Source: Sphingomonas_O antarctica (GTDB lineage Bacteria; Pseudomonadota; Alphaproteobacteria; Sphingomonadales; Sphingomonadaceae). From it: a stretch of DNA of 64,000 nt. Where the stretch lies: the NCBI RefSeq assembly GCF_965137005.1, contig NZ_CBCRXM010000001.1:1-64000 (forward strand), read 5' to 3'. Below the pieces are notes generated by a model. That model worked only from the letters and a program-made list of their open reading frames with translations, was not told where the DNA came from and made no database searches. Both the position numbers and the translations under genes were made by a program. Positions 8,137-17,599 of the stretch are shown piece after piece. How positions within the stretch are numbered: the stretch's first letter is position 1; every line of letters begins with the position of its first letter.

Positions 8137-10548
8137 ATGCGAATGCGTTGGGTGTGGCGGTTACTGGCGATGCTGGTGATGGCGTGCGGGTGTGCCCCCG
8201 CCGCCGCCCAGCCGCTCGTCCGCGCCCCCTTTATCCGCTGCGCCGACCAACCCGATTCGCGCTGCCCCGTGGCGAAAGGTGATCAAGCCTGGGTGGTGCT
8301 GACCGCGCCGGAGCAACTCGCGGATTTGCCCAGCGGATGGCAATTGCTGGTCGATCAGACGCGCTTCTCGCGGATCACTATCGAGGTTCAGACCGGCGAC
8401 GCGATATATCGGATCGAACGCGGTCAAAAGGACCTCGCCGCCAACTGGTCGCTCGGCAACAATCTGCGCTTCGACATTCCGATCGAGGGACGAGAGGTTC
8501 GCGCGGTACGCATCGGCTTCGATCGGCCCGGCGACCTCCATTTGATGCGGACAATCAAGGCCGCCTCTCCCGAAGCCCTCAACGATTATGAGAGCGCGTG
8601 GCAATTCACCGTCGCGCTTGTCGCCGGGTTGATGATCTGTGCGCTGATCTACAGCGTGTTCCTGCTCAGCTGGCTGCGCACCAATTTCCAACGATGGTAT
8701 CTCATCTGGGTCGGCGGTGCGCTGACTTACATGCTGTTATGGTCGGGGGTCGCTTATTACGCCTGGCCGGGACTTGTCGGGAATGCGACCGTCCGGATCG
8801 ATGCGTTGCTGGCGGGTGTGCTGGTGGGTGTCGGCACACTGTTCTTCTATGCACTGCTGGAGGATGAGGCGCAGCAACCGCGCATGGCGCGCATCGGGCG
8901 GATGTGCGCCTGGGCCGGGGTGGTCAGCGGGATCCTGTCGGCGTGCGATCAGATTATTCCCGTCTGGCTCGGCGACCGCGCGCTTAATCTGGCATTTATC
9001 GCCTGTAACATCTCGATCCTCGCGGGCGTGTGGGTCGCGCTGCGGCTGCGCAGCCGGATGGTATGGTTCTACCTTGCCAGCTGGCTGCCCGTGCTTGTGA
9101 TCTTCAACCTCCGTATCGCGCGCAATTTCGGGCTGGTGCCGCAAACGGACGCGATCGATTTCGGCAGTTTCATCTCGCTTGGGTTCGAAGCGGTGCTGCT
9201 GTCGGTCGCCATCGCCGATCGCGTACGCCTGCTCAGCCGCCAGTTCGCGGCGGCCGAGCAGGAACGCAACGCGCTGCGCAGTGAGGCATCGAGCGACGCG
9301 CTCACGCTGGTCCGCAACCGCGCATATTTCCAGCGCCGCCTCGCCAGCATCGAAGCGGTCGGTGAGCCGGTCGATCTGGTGCTGGTCGATATCGATTATC
9401 TGAAGGACACCAACGACTTCGCCGGACACGACGCCGGCGATCAACTGCTTCTCGCCGCGGCCTCGCGACTGGAAGCAGCGGCGGCGTGCGACGATTGCGT
9501 CGCGCGGGTTGGCGGAGACGAATTCGCCGTCCTGCTGGCGGGCGACCAGCGTGAGCGGCTCGGCGCAGTGCTCGATTCGATCCGTCAGGTCGATTCGATC
9601 ACCTTGGCAAACGGCCAGGTCCTGCCTTTGTCGATGAGCGGCGGGCATTCCGCATGGGAACCCGAACAGGGGTTCCCCGGGCGGCTGTTCAAGGAGGCCG
9701 ACCTCGCGCTCTACAAGGCCAAGGGTTCGGGCCGGGGGGCCTGGCGCACTTACGACCACGCCATGCGCGACGAGGAGGAAGCGCGGCGGCGCATGATCCT
9801 CGAGGCGCGTACCGCGTTGATCCGTGGCGAATTCTTTCTCGCCTTCCAGCCGATCTTTGTGCTCAATCCGAACGCGTTGCTCGCCAATGAAGTGCTGTTG
9901 CGCTGGCGTCACCCGGTCCACGGGGTGCTGACCCCGCCGCAATTCGCCGCCGTTCTCGAAGAGCCCGCCTTGCTCACGCAGCTGCAGGATCTGGTCCTCG
10001 ACAAGGCGCTTGATGCGGTCGGTGCCGATCCCGCGCTCAAGCGCGTCAGCGTCAACTTCGTCGCCAGCCAGTTGCAGGGCATTGCGTCTGCCGAACGCAT
10101 TTTCGAAAAAATGGCATCGCGCGGGCTTCCCGCCGAACGCCTGATCGTCGAGGTGCGCGAATCGGTGATGCTCGGGCGGGTCGCGCCGGGAAGCCCGATC
10201 GAACAATGTCTCGAACGCTTGCGATGGGCCGGCGTAACGATCGCGCTCGACGATTTCGGCACCGGCGGTGCGTCGCTGGTGCATCTGCGCACGCTGCCCA
10301 CCGACATCCTGAAGATCGACGTGACCCTGATCGCGGCGATCAGCGGCGACAAGGCAACCGCGCGGACGGTCAATTCGCTGATCGATCTGGCGCACGGCTT
10401 CGGCCGAACCGTGATCGCCGAGGGGATCGAGACCGAACAGCAACTCTCCGCGCTCAAACGCGCCGGATGCGATGCTGGGCAGGGGCATTTGCTGGGCCGA
10501 CCCGTCGAGGGCGCGGGCATTGGACAATTGTCGATCGCCGCGGCTTAA
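8137..10548 (+). CDS. Membrane GGDEF-EAL cyclic-di-GMP enzyme with 7TM (DISM-like) sensor
   Basis: An 803-residue protein with a signal peptide, a periplasmic beta-rich region, about seven transmembrane helices (roughly residues 160-375), a GGDEF domain with intact GGDEF at 459-463, and an EAL domain. The c-di-GMP inhibitory RxxD motif before GGDEF is absent (ACDD). The EAL motif reads EVLLRW (Glu585), and SVNF, DDFGTG, LKIDV and AEGIET are kept, so phosphodiesterase activity is plausible. The ATG at 8137 is preferred because GGGGAG lies six bases ahead; another ATG is at 8113. Its stop overlaps that of the convergent pyruvyltransferase gene. Confidence 0.92.
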   Translation: MRMRWVWRLLAMLVMACGCAPAAAQPLVRAPFIRCADQPDSRCPVAKGDQAWVVLTAPEQLADLPSGWQLLVDQTRFSRITIEVQTGDAIYRIERGQKDLAANWSLGNNLRFDIPIEGREVRAVRIGFDRPGDLHLMRTIKAASPEALNDYESAWQFTVALVAGLMICALIYSVFLLSWLRTNFQRWYLIWVGGALTYMLLWSGVAYYAWPGLVGNATVRIDALLAGVLVGVGTLFFYALLEDEAQQPRMARIGRMCAWAGVVSGILSACDQIIPVWLGDRALNLAFIACNISILAGVWVALRLRSRMVWFYLASWLPVLVIFNLRIARNFGLVPQTDAIDFGSFISLGFEAVLLSVAIADRVRLLSRQFAAAEQERNALRSEASSDALTLVRNRAYFQRRLASIEAVGEPVDLVLVDIDYLKDTNDFAGHDAGDQLLLAAASRLEAAAACDDCVARVGGDEFAVLLAGDQRERLGAVLDSIRQVDSITLANGQVLPLSMSGGHSAWEPEQGFPGRLFKEADLALYKAKGSGRGAWRTYDHAMRDEEEARRRMILEARTALIRGEFFLAFQPIFVLNPNALLANEVLLRWRHPVHGVLTPPQFAAVLEEPALLTQLQDLVLDKALDAVGADPALKRVSVNFVASQLQGIASAERIFEKMASRGLPAERLIVEVRESVMLGRVAPGSPIEQCLERLRWAGVTIALDDFGTGGASLVHLRTLPTDILKIDVTLIAAISGDKATARTVNSLIDLAHGFGRTVIAEGIETEQQLSALKRAGCDAGQGHLLGRPVEGAGIGQLSIAAA

Positions 10549-11720
10549 CCGTTCGCGCGAACTCGTCCGAACAATTCGGTCAGTAAGGCGACATAGCGAT
10601 CCAGCCGTTCGCGCACGCCGATATTGGCCAGCGCGATGTCCGCTGCCAGTTCGTCTCGCCGGCGATACCGGTCGAGGATGAACGCCAGCGCATCGGCGGT
10701 GCTCAACCCCTTGACCGGGACAAGGTGCTTGTAACCCAACACACCTTCGAACAGCCCGGAGAATTTCCGGCTATACGCGACCGGCACCACCGCGACTCCG
10801 CTCGAGAAAGCAGCGATGCACGCGTGCATCCGTCCGGCGACGAGGAAATCGAGTCCGGCAATATGGCTTTTCGCTGCCGAAGGCGACGCAAAGTCGGGCA
10901 CACGCAACACGCCCGGAAATTCCAGCGCCAGCTGATCCGCCACCGCGCCGTCATCGTCGCGCGGGATGTGCGGCGCGTTAACATGGGTGATCAGCTCGAC
11001 CGTCACGCCTTCGGCCAGCAATGCCTCGATCAACGCGCGGCTGAGCGCCGCATAATCGACGTCGAGTCCGTAATCATTGCCGCCCTTGTAACCGCCATTG
11101 AACAACAGGCCCGAGACATTGATCCCGACGCGCGGCGCAGCGGCGGGATTGCGCAAGGGTCTGTCGAACGGCAGGGCAAAGGCGACGTCGACCGCCTCGA
11201 GCACGCGCGCCTTCGGTGTCATCGCTCGCGCCACTGCGAACGACTGCGGATCGCGCGCCACGATCGCCGTCGCTCTGCCTTGCGCGATTGCCGCCAGCGA
11301 CTTTAACGGCCCCGGCGAAAAAGGACCGATGGTTTGCGGCGAAAAGACCAGAGGCTTGCCGCGCGCGATGGCCGCCATCTTGGTCGCCCACAAATAGGCG
11401 AAGCGTTTCTTGCCATAAATGTCCGCCCAGCTGTCTCCCGCGCCGATGTCCAGCACCACATCGGCCTTGCCGATCGCGGCCCAATATCCGCCGGGTGACG
11501 CCAGCATCCGGCCATCCAGCGCGGCTTCGGCAATATCGTCACCAACCACATAGGGATCGCCAGCCTCACGCGGCCCATAAATCGTGAATTGCGGCGTCAG
11601 CCCGACGGCGGCGGCGGCCTCTCGCGCCAGCGCGATATTGGCGACGGTCAGCGCACCGACCCCCAGATTGGCTGACCGTGTCGAGTGCCACAGCAAGGCG
11701 ATACGAAGTGTCGATGTCAT
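10545..11720 (-). CDS. Polysaccharide pyruvyl transferase family protein
   Basis: A 391-residue protein of the CsaB/WcaK-type family that adds ketal pyruvate to cell-surface sugars. It shows the N-terminal NLGVGALT segment, VVLDIGAGDSWAD, FSPQTIGPF and, near the C-terminus, the conserved VAGRMHACIAA motif. Its ATG overlaps the stop of the glycosyltransferase gene (ATGA), so it is the last gene of a three-gene operon with a glycosyltransferase and an acetyltransferase. The exact acceptor sugar is unknown. Confidence 0.88.
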   Translation of the reverse strand: MTSTLRIALLWHSTRSANLGVGALTVANIALAREAAAAVGLTPQFTIYGPREAGDPYVVGDDIAEAALDGRMLASPGGYWAAIGKADVVLDIGAGDSWADIYGKKRFAYLWATKMAAIARGKPLVFSPQTIGPFSPGPLKSLAAIAQGRATAIVARDPQSFAVARAMTPKARVLEAVDVAFALPFDRPLRNPAAAPRVGINVSGLLFNGGYKGGNDYGLDVDYAALSRALIEALLAEGVTVELITHVNAPHIPRDDDGAVADQLALEFPGVLRVPDFASPSAAKSHIAGLDFLVAGRMHACIAAFSSGVAVVPVAYSRKFSGLFEGVLGYKHLVPVKGLSTADALAFILDRYRRRDELAADIALANIGVRERLDRYVALLTELFGRVRANG

Positions 11721-12568
11721 TTCAGTGCCAGCCTCACGGCATCGCCAAATCGCCACAGCCGAATTCGCGCGAGCGTGATCAGCGCACCCGCGCGCTCACC
11801 GGCGCTCAGGCCCTGAGCGGCGAACACGCGCGGCGCATGCGCGACAATCGACAATGGCATCGCCAGTTGTTTCGCCAGCCACGGCCAACGTTCGCCGCGG
11901 GATTTTGCCAGCAGGAAACTCTCCTCGCTGATCCGGCCCCATTTCTTGACCAGCGACGGCCAGTCGGGCCGGGCAGGGTGCGCCACCGCCGCGTCGGGAG
12001 CATAAGCAATGGCATAGCCCATATCGCGCGCGCGCCAGCACCATTCGGTATCCTCGGACACGCCGGTGCGGAACGGCCCGACCGCATCGAACGTCGTGCG
12101 CGCGCAGAAAAGGTTCGCTGTCACGGTGAAGCCTTTGCGCGTGACGTAATCCTCGTTGTCGAACGCAAACAACGTCTCGAAAACTTCGGGGCCGGTGCGG
12201 GCTGAGCTGGTCGAAACGGTCATGCGCCCGCCGATGATCGGCGCGTTTTGGAGTGCGGCAATCCCGGCGGCGAGCCAGCCCGGTTCGGGAACGCAATCGC
12301 AATCGGTGAAGGCCAGCAATTCGCCCGCCGCCGCCGCGACGCCGCCATTGCGCGCGGGGCCAGCGCCCTTTTCGGGGGCGATGGTCAAGCGTGCCCGCCC
12401 GGCAATGACCTTGGCCACCGCCGCCTCGCCCATCGGTGAGGCATTGTCGGCGACGACGATTTCATGATCTGCCTTGGGAAACGTCTGGGCGGTCAGTGCG
12501 GTGAGGCAGGCGTCGAGGCTCGCCGGATCCTGATAATGCGGCACGACGACGCTGACGCGCATGGTCAT
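11717..12568 (-). CDS. Family 2 glycosyltransferase
   Basis: A 283-residue GT-A glycosyltransferase. It starts MTMRVSVVVPHYQD, has the nucleotide-binding VVADNAS, the TDCDCVPEPGW metal-binding region (DxD-like) and EDTEWCWRARDMGY, the family's catalytic-base region. The start at 12568 overlaps the stop of the upstream acetyltransferase (ATGA). It probably builds the extracellular polysaccharide modified by its two neighbours. Confidence 0.9.
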   Translation of the reverse strand: MTMRVSVVVPHYQDPASLDACLTALTAQTFPKADHEIVVADNASPMGEAAVAKVIAGRARLTIAPEKGAGPARNGGVAAAAGELLAFTDCDCVPEPGWLAAGIAALQNAPIIGGRMTVSTSSARTGPEVFETLFAFDNEDYVTRKGFTVTANLFCARTTFDAVGPFRTGVSEDTEWCWRARDMGYAIAYAPDAAVAHPARPDWPSLVKKWGRISEESFLLAKSRGERWPWLAKQLAMPLSIVAHAPRVFAAQGLSAGERAGALITLARIRLWRFGDAVRLALK

Positions 12569-13170
12569 GCGAATGCCTTTGCCAGCTTTTCCGGCGTCGG
12601 CCTGGTCACCGCATGATCGAAGTCGCGCTCGATCCGCGCGAGTTCGGCCATGTCGCGCTGCCACCAGCGGCTGGCCTCGAGCGCGGCGATCAAGTCGGCG
12701 TCGAAGCGCTGGCGCAGCGGGCTGGCCGGATTGCCCGCGACGATCGTGTACGCCTCGACATTCTTGGTGACGATCGATCCCGCGCCGATGATCGCGCCGC
12801 GGCCGATGAACTTGCAGCCGGGCAGGATCACGGTGTTGTGGCCGACCCACACATCGTCCTCGATGATCAGTGGCGCGGGCGACAACGCGTTGGCGGCAAT
12901 TACGCCGTGCGCGGCTTCGTAGATGAGCGGGTGGGTGGTGATGCCGTCGATGGGATGGTTGCTGTCGACGACGCGCACCGTGCTGCCGAACGAGCAATAA
13001 CGGCCGATCTGCAGCGGACCCGGCATGCGCCAGCGGTCGAAACAGCCATAGGAATAGAGGCCGACCTGGATGCCATATCTGTCCGCAAAATGGGTACGCA
13101 GCGGCAGGCTGGTCATTTGCTGACGGCGCCAGCGGAACAACCGCGCGCGATCGATGATACCCCCGAGCAT
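12565..13170 (-). CDS. Hexapeptide-repeat (left-handed beta-helix) acetyltransferase, CatB-like
   Basis: A 201-residue protein with CatB/xenobiotic acetyltransferase features: IGRYCSFGS, the catalytic-His region VVDSNHPID, IIEDDVWVGHNTVILPGCKFIG hexapeptide coils and the closing YTIVAGNPA. By family it acetylates a sugar hydroxyl or amino group with acetyl-CoA. It is first of three overlapping genes with a GT2 and a pyruvyltransferase, so a role in surface polysaccharide decoration fits better than drug resistance. Confidence 0.87.
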   Translation of the reverse strand: MLGGIIDRARLFRWRRQQMTSLPLRTHFADRYGIQVGLYSYGCFDRWRMPGPLQIGRYCSFGSTVRVVDSNHPIDGITTHPLIYEAAHGVIAANALSPAPLIIEDDVWVGHNTVILPGCKFIGRGAIIGAGSIVTKNVEAYTIVAGNPASPLRQRFDADLIAALEASRWWQRDMAELARIERDFDHAVTRPTPEKLAKAFA

Positions 13171-13189
13171 CAGGGGCTAATGCAAGGGT

Positions 13190-13216
13190 GGGCGCGGGGC
13201 GTAAATCCCCGCGCCC
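13190..13216 (-). terminator. Stem-loop after rpsI, probable terminator
   Basis: A perfect ten-base stem GGGCGCGGGG/CCCCGCGCCC with a seven-base loop lies directly after the rpsI stop. The T tract is weak, so termination is likely but not certain. Confidence 0.6.
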
Positions 13217-13223
13217 ATATTTC

Positions 13224-13769
13224 TTAGCGCTTCGAGAACTGGAAGCTGCGACGCGCCTTGGCGCGGCCATACTTCTTGCGTTCGACGGTGCGGCTGTCGC
13301 GGGTCAGGAACCCGGCGGCCTTGACCGGCGCACGCAGCACCGGCTCATACTTGGTCAGCGCCTGGCTGATGCCGTGCTTCAACGCACCGGCCTGGCCCGA
13401 CAGTCCGCCACCCTTGACGGTGGCGACGACGTCATAGCTGCCGACACGGTCGGCGACTTCGAAAGCCTGAGCGATGACGAGACGCAGCGTCGGGCGCGCG
13501 AAATAGATTTCGCCGTCGCGGCCGTTGACCGTGATCTTACCCGAGCCGGGCTTGATCCACACGCGGGCAACCGCGTCCTTGCGGCGACCCGTGGCATAGG
13601 CACGGCCCTGCTTGTCGATGATCTGCTCGCGCAGCGGCATCGTCGAAACCGGGGCGACGGGCGCCTGCGGCTCTTCGCCGGGCAACGTGTCCACAACCGG
13701 CGCAGGGGCGGGAGCCGGCGCGCCGGTAAGCGCCGCGAGATCGGCGAGCGATTGACGGTTGTCGGACAT
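13224..13769 (-). CDS. rpsI: 30S ribosomal protein S9
   Basis: A 181-residue S9, with YATGRRKDAVARVWIKPG and the conserved KKYGRAKARRSFQFSKR C-terminal tail that reaches the P-site tRNA. It has an Ala/Pro-rich N-terminal extension of about 50 residues compared with the roughly 130-residue E. coli protein. Its ATG overlaps the rplM stop by one base (TAATG), the usual rplM-rpsI operon arrangement. Confidence 0.97.
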   Translation of the reverse strand: MSDNRQSLADLAALTGAPAPAPAPVVDTLPGEEPQAPVAPVSTMPLREQIIDKQGRAYATGRRKDAVARVWIKPGSGKITVNGRDGEIYFARPTLRLVIAQAFEVADRVGSYDVVATVKGGGLSGQAGALKHGISQALTKYEPVLRAPVKAAGFLTRDSRTVERKKYGRAKARRSFQFSKR

Positions 13770-14248
13770 TATGCGCCCACCTTGTTCTTGCGATTCATCG
13801 AGGCGACGTCGAGGACGTTCGGGTCCTGCGCCGTGTGCGGATGCTCGGCACCCTGATAGACGCGCAGCGCGCGCATCTGGTCACGACCGAGGGGGCCGCG
13901 CGGGATCATCCGCTCGATCGCCTTTTCCAGCACACGCTCGGGGAACTTGCCCGCGAGAATCTTCGCCGGCGTCGTTTCCTTGATGCCGCCCGGGTGACCG
14001 GTGTGGCGATAATAGACCTTGTCGGTGGTTTTCTTGCCGGTGAACTTCACCTTTTCCGCGTTGATGATGATGACATGGTCACCACAATCGACGTGCGGGG
14101 TGTAGGTCACCTTGTGCTTGCCGCGGAGGATGTTCGCGACCAGCGAGGCGACACGGCCAACGACCAGTCCGTCGGCATCGATCAAATGCCATTTCTTTTC
14201 GACCTCAGCCGGCTTGGCCGACTTGGTCGTCTTCATCAGCGCCTTCAT
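13769..14248 (-). CDS. rplM: 50S ribosomal protein L13
   Basis: A 159-residue L13 with the expected motifs WHLIDADGLVVGRVAS, LRGKHKVTYTPHVDCGD and YRHTGHPGGIK. An early assembly protein of the large subunit. It is first of the rplM-rpsI pair and follows the terminator of the heme A synthase gene. Confidence 0.98.
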   Translation of the reverse strand: MKALMKTTKSAKPAEVEKKWHLIDADGLVVGRVASLVANILRGKHKVTYTPHVDCGDHVIIINAEKVKFTGKKTTDKVYYRHTGHPGGIKETTPAKILAGKFPERVLEKAIERMIPRGPLGRDQMRALRVYQGAEHPHTAQDPNVLDVASMNRKNKVGA

Positions 14249-14262
14249 GGCCTGAATCTCCC

Positions 14263-14294
14263 GAAAATAAAAAACCGCCCCGGGAAGGGGCGGT
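14263..14294 (-). terminator. Terminator of heme A synthase gene
   Basis: On the minus strand the stem CCGCCCC-TTCC-GGGGCGG is followed by TTTTTTATTTT, just upstream of rplM. Confidence 0.9.
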
Positions 14295-14340
14295 GTTGGA
14301 GGTTCAGTAGGCGCAGATCCTCAAAAAGGCAAGGGTATTA

Positions 14341-15330
14341 TCATACCCGCCGTGTTCCGACAGCGTGCGCGGCCCAGGCGGTAGCGGCGACGAGCAGGGC
14401 GCCGTTCGCCTGATGCAGGATCGCCAGTGGCAGGCTGATTCCCGTCATCACCGTGGCGATGCCAAGCAGGATTTGTGTGCCGAAGGCGGCATACAAGGCG
14501 GTCGATGCACGACGATCTCCGGCGCGCTTGACCTGACGGGCGAGTGCTACCAGCGCGGCCACGGCGACCCACGCCCACCAGCGATGGAGGAAGTGAACGA
14601 GATAGGGGTCGGTCGCGAAGGCGGCGATACCGCGCGTCCAGTCGATGCCGTCGGGGACCATGCGGCCCTGCATCAGCGGCCAGTCGCTGGCGACATAGCC
14701 GGCGCGCATCCCCGCGACCCACGCACCCAGCGTCAGCTGGATCGCCAGCACCAACGCGGCGACGATCGCCACCGGCGTCAGGTGTGCCTTGTCGCCGCTG
14801 CGCAAGTCGAGCGCGGTCCAGATCAGCCCGGCCATCAGGAACAGTGCCGTCAGCAGGTGGATCGACAGGCGGATGTGGCTGACATGTTCGCCGGCGAGCA
14901 ACCCCGACGTCACCATCCACCACCCGATCGCGCCCTGAAACCCGACCAACGCAACGAGTGCGATCAGCCGCGGCTTGTACCCGGCGGGGACCGCGCCCCG
15001 CACCCAATACCAGATCAACGGAAGGAGCAATGCGAGCCCGATCACGCGCGCCAACAACCGGTGGACCCATTCCCAGAAAAAGATGAACTTGAATTGCCCG
15101 AGCGTGATCCCCGCATGGACCGTCTTCGCCTGGGGTATCCGCAGATATTCGGCATAGGCCTGCGCCCAGGCCGCACCGTTCAGCGGCGGTAATGTGCCCG
15201 ACACGGGCTTCCATTCGGTGATCGACAATCCGCTTTCGGTCAGGCGGGTCAGGCCGCCAATAACGACGATGGCGAACACCATCGCGGCGACGATGAACAG
15301 CCAGCGGGCGAGTTTGAGCGGTTGGGGCAT
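14341..15330 (-). CDS. ctaA: Heme A synthase (COX15/CtaA)
   Basis: A 329-residue, eight-helix inner-membrane protein that oxidises heme O to heme A for cytochrome c oxidase. It has GGLTRLTESGLSITEW, the heme-ligand histidines in FFWEWVHRLLAR, SHIRLSIHLLTAL, VHFLHRWWAW and ILHQANGALL. This is the alphaproteobacterial/mitochondrial COX15 type. I chose the ATG giving MPQPLKLARW; an upstream ATG at 15366 is possible. Confidence 0.94.
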   Translation of the reverse strand: MPQPLKLARWLFIVAAMVFAIVVIGGLTRLTESGLSITEWKPVSGTLPPLNGAAWAQAYAEYLRIPQAKTVHAGITLGQFKFIFFWEWVHRLLARVIGLALLLPLIWYWVRGAVPAGYKPRLIALVALVGFQGAIGWWMVTSGLLAGEHVSHIRLSIHLLTALFLMAGLIWTALDLRSGDKAHLTPVAIVAALVLAIQLTLGAWVAGMRAGYVASDWPLMQGRMVPDGIDWTRGIAAFATDPYLVHFLHRWWAWVAVAALVALARQVKRAGDRRASTALYAAFGTQILLGIATVMTGISLPLAILHQANGALLVAATAWAAHAVGTRRV

Positions 15331-15439
15331 TGCCGCCGCCCTATCGCAGGACAAGTCAGTCCTCAATTACCACTTGCCAAGCGCGCGCATGGGTCGGACT
15401 ATGATCGCAGACCGCGGAACAGCGGCGTGGGAGAGATCG

Positions 15440-17545
15440 ATGCGTCGCGCGCTTGCCGGAACCCTGTTGTTTGTCGTCATCCTGCTGGTCGCACTTACCG
15501 CTTGGGAGCCGATGACGGCGGGCACTTACGCACCGCCGCCGCCCGCGCATTATGACGGCCGCATCGTTCGCGACGAATGGGGCGTGCCGCACATTTACGG
15601 TAAGCGCGATGTCGATGTCGGCTTCGCGTTGGCTTACGCCCATGCCGAGGACGATTTCGCGACGTTGCAGGAAGTGATCGCAATGACTCGCGGTCGCGCC
15701 GGGGCGATGATCGGGCCGGAGGGGATGAAGGTCAGCTATGTCCTCGGCCTGCTCGACGCGCGCGGCACGGTCGATCGGCGATACAAGGAACTGGATCCGA
15801 AGACGCGTGCGCTGCTCGACGCTTATGCCAGCGGACTCAACGCCTTTGCGGCCAAGCACCCGTCCGAAGTGCGGCTGGCCAAGCTGTTCCCGGTCAATGG
15901 ACAGGATGTCGCCACCGGCTTCGTTCTGCGCTCGCCCTTCTTCTTCGGTCTCGATGGCGTGCTCGGCGCGCTGAGCGACGACAAGCCATTGCCCGTCGAA
16001 CTGGCCAAGCCGATGCTGCCCGACACCATGAGCGGGTCGAACGCCTTTGCCGTCGCACCCGGCAAATCGACCGACGGCCACACGCGCCTGCTGAGCAACT
16101 CGCATCAGCCGTGGAGCGGTGGCGTGGCATGGTACGAGATGAACATCCAGTCGGGGGAGGGGTGGCATTTCTCGGGCGCCAACTTCCCCGGTATGCCGTT
16201 CCCGGCGCTGGGGCATAACGAGACACTGGGCTGGACCAACACCGTCGACCGGCCCGATTTGATCGACGTGTACAAGCTGGTGCTCAACGCCGACGGCACG
16301 CAATACCGGTATGACGGCAAATGGCTGCCGCTCGAAAAGAAGCGCATCTGGCTCCGCTATAAAATCGGGCCGCTGCTGATCCCGGTGTTCAAGACCGCCT
16401 ATCGATCGATCCACGGGCCGGTCGTGATCAACAAATCGGGCGCGTGGGCGATCAATTACGGCGGCAAGGATACGATCGGCCAGCTCGATCAATATTACCG
16501 CCTGAGCCATGCGAAGGATTGGGCGGAATGGTCCGCGACGATGGCGATGCACCAGATTCCGGCGACCAACTTCATCTATGGCGACGCAACGGGCAAGATC
16601 GCTCTGATTTACAACGCGCAGTTCCTCAACCGGAAACCGGGCTTCGACTATCGCGGTGTGCTGCCCGGAGATACATCGCGCGCGCTGGCCAGTGGCGGCG
16701 TGCCATGGTCGATGGTCCCGCAGAATGTCGCGCCCAAATCGGGCTTTATCGAAAATTCGAACAACTCCCCGTTCATGGCGGCCGGGCCGGGATCCGAACT
16801 CGATCCCAAGGCGTATTCGCCGCTGCTCGGGATCGAAACCGACGTCACCAACCGCGCCTTGCGCGGTGTTGGGCTGATGGCGGCGACCCCGAAGATCGGC
16901 GAGGCCGAGCTGATGCACATCAAATACGACACGGCCTATGATCCCAAGGGCTATGCCGGGGCGTGGTGGCGGGCGATTGCCGCCGTCGATCCCAAGGGCG
17001 ATGCGACGTTGATCAAGGCCAAGGCGCTGCTCGCGACCTGGGACTGGACGCTCGACGGCAAGGGCGGCGCCGATGCGCTCGCCTGCCTGATGCTGCGTCC
17101 GGCGAACAAGGTGAATTATCAGCGGCTGACCACCCCCGCCGATGCCCGCGCCGAACTGGTCACATGGTCGGGGCATTTGATGAAATATTTCGGGCGGCTC
17201 GACCCCCCGCTCGGCGATCTGATGCGGCTGCGGCACGGCAATGTCGATCTGCCGCTCGACGGCGGGCCGGACACGCTGCGCGCGATGGCGTTGTGGGATA
17301 TCGACGACGATGGCCGCCTGCGCGCAAAACATGGTGACAGCTTCATCATGCTGGTCGACTGGGATGCGCAGGGACGGGTGCGCTCACAATCGATCCAGCC
17401 ATTTGGCGCCGCGACCACCCGCCCGGACTCGCCGCATTACAGCGATCAGGCACCGCTGTTCGCCACGCATCGCATGAAGGCGGTGTGGTTCTGGCCCCGC
17501 GATGTCGCCGCGCATGCCAAGAGTGCGCAGCGCATCACCAGCTAG
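15440..17545 (+). CDS. Penicillin acylase-family N-terminal nucleophile hydrolase
   Basis: A 701-residue secreted or membrane-anchored Ntn-hydrolase with an N-terminal hydrophobic signal. GRIVRDEWGVPHIYG opens the alpha chain. The autocatalytic site is SG/SNAFAV, giving Ser200 as the beta-chain nucleophile, and NNSPF, YDTAYDP and HGDSF regions follow. By family it cleaves amide bonds of beta-lactams, acyl-homoserine lactones or lipopeptides; the sequence alone does not decide the substrate. GGGAGAG precedes the chosen ATG. An M16 peptidase gene follows 54 bp later. Confidence 0.9.
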   Translation: MRRALAGTLLFVVILLVALTAWEPMTAGTYAPPPPAHYDGRIVRDEWGVPHIYGKRDVDVGFALAYAHAEDDFATLQEVIAMTRGRAGAMIGPEGMKVSYVLGLLDARGTVDRRYKELDPKTRALLDAYASGLNAFAAKHPSEVRLAKLFPVNGQDVATGFVLRSPFFFGLDGVLGALSDDKPLPVELAKPMLPDTMSGSNAFAVAPGKSTDGHTRLLSNSHQPWSGGVAWYEMNIQSGEGWHFSGANFPGMPFPALGHNETLGWTNTVDRPDLIDVYKLVLNADGTQYRYDGKWLPLEKKRIWLRYKIGPLLIPVFKTAYRSIHGPVVINKSGAWAINYGGKDTIGQLDQYYRLSHAKDWAEWSATMAMHQIPATNFIYGDATGKIALIYNAQFLNRKPGFDYRGVLPGDTSRALASGGVPWSMVPQNVAPKSGFIENSNNSPFMAAGPGSELDPKAYSPLLGIETDVTNRALRGVGLMAATPKIGEAELMHIKYDTAYDPKGYAGAWWRAIAAVDPKGDATLIKAKALLATWDWTLDGKGGADALACLMLRPANKVNYQRLTTPADARAELVTWSGHLMKYFGRLDPPLGDLMRLRHGNVDLPLDGGPDTLRAMALWDIDDDGRLRAKHGDSFIMLVDWDAQGRVRSQSIQPFGAATTRPDSPHYSDQAPLFATHRMKAVWFWPRDVAAHAKSAQRITS

Positions 17546-17599
17546 TTGCGTCCCCCTTCGCAGCGCTTACACACACGCATCCAAATCACGAGGTCAGCC

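Noticed and set aside
8737..10527. A 596-codon open frame antisense to the GGDEF-EAL gene
   Set aside because: Mirror of a GC-rich coding frame, with no signature and no ribosome site.
15356..17332. A 658-codon open frame antisense to the penicillin-acylase gene
   Set aside because: High GC keeps the opposite frame open; its Arg/Gln/Asp-rich sequence matches no family, while the sense frame has full catalytic motifs.
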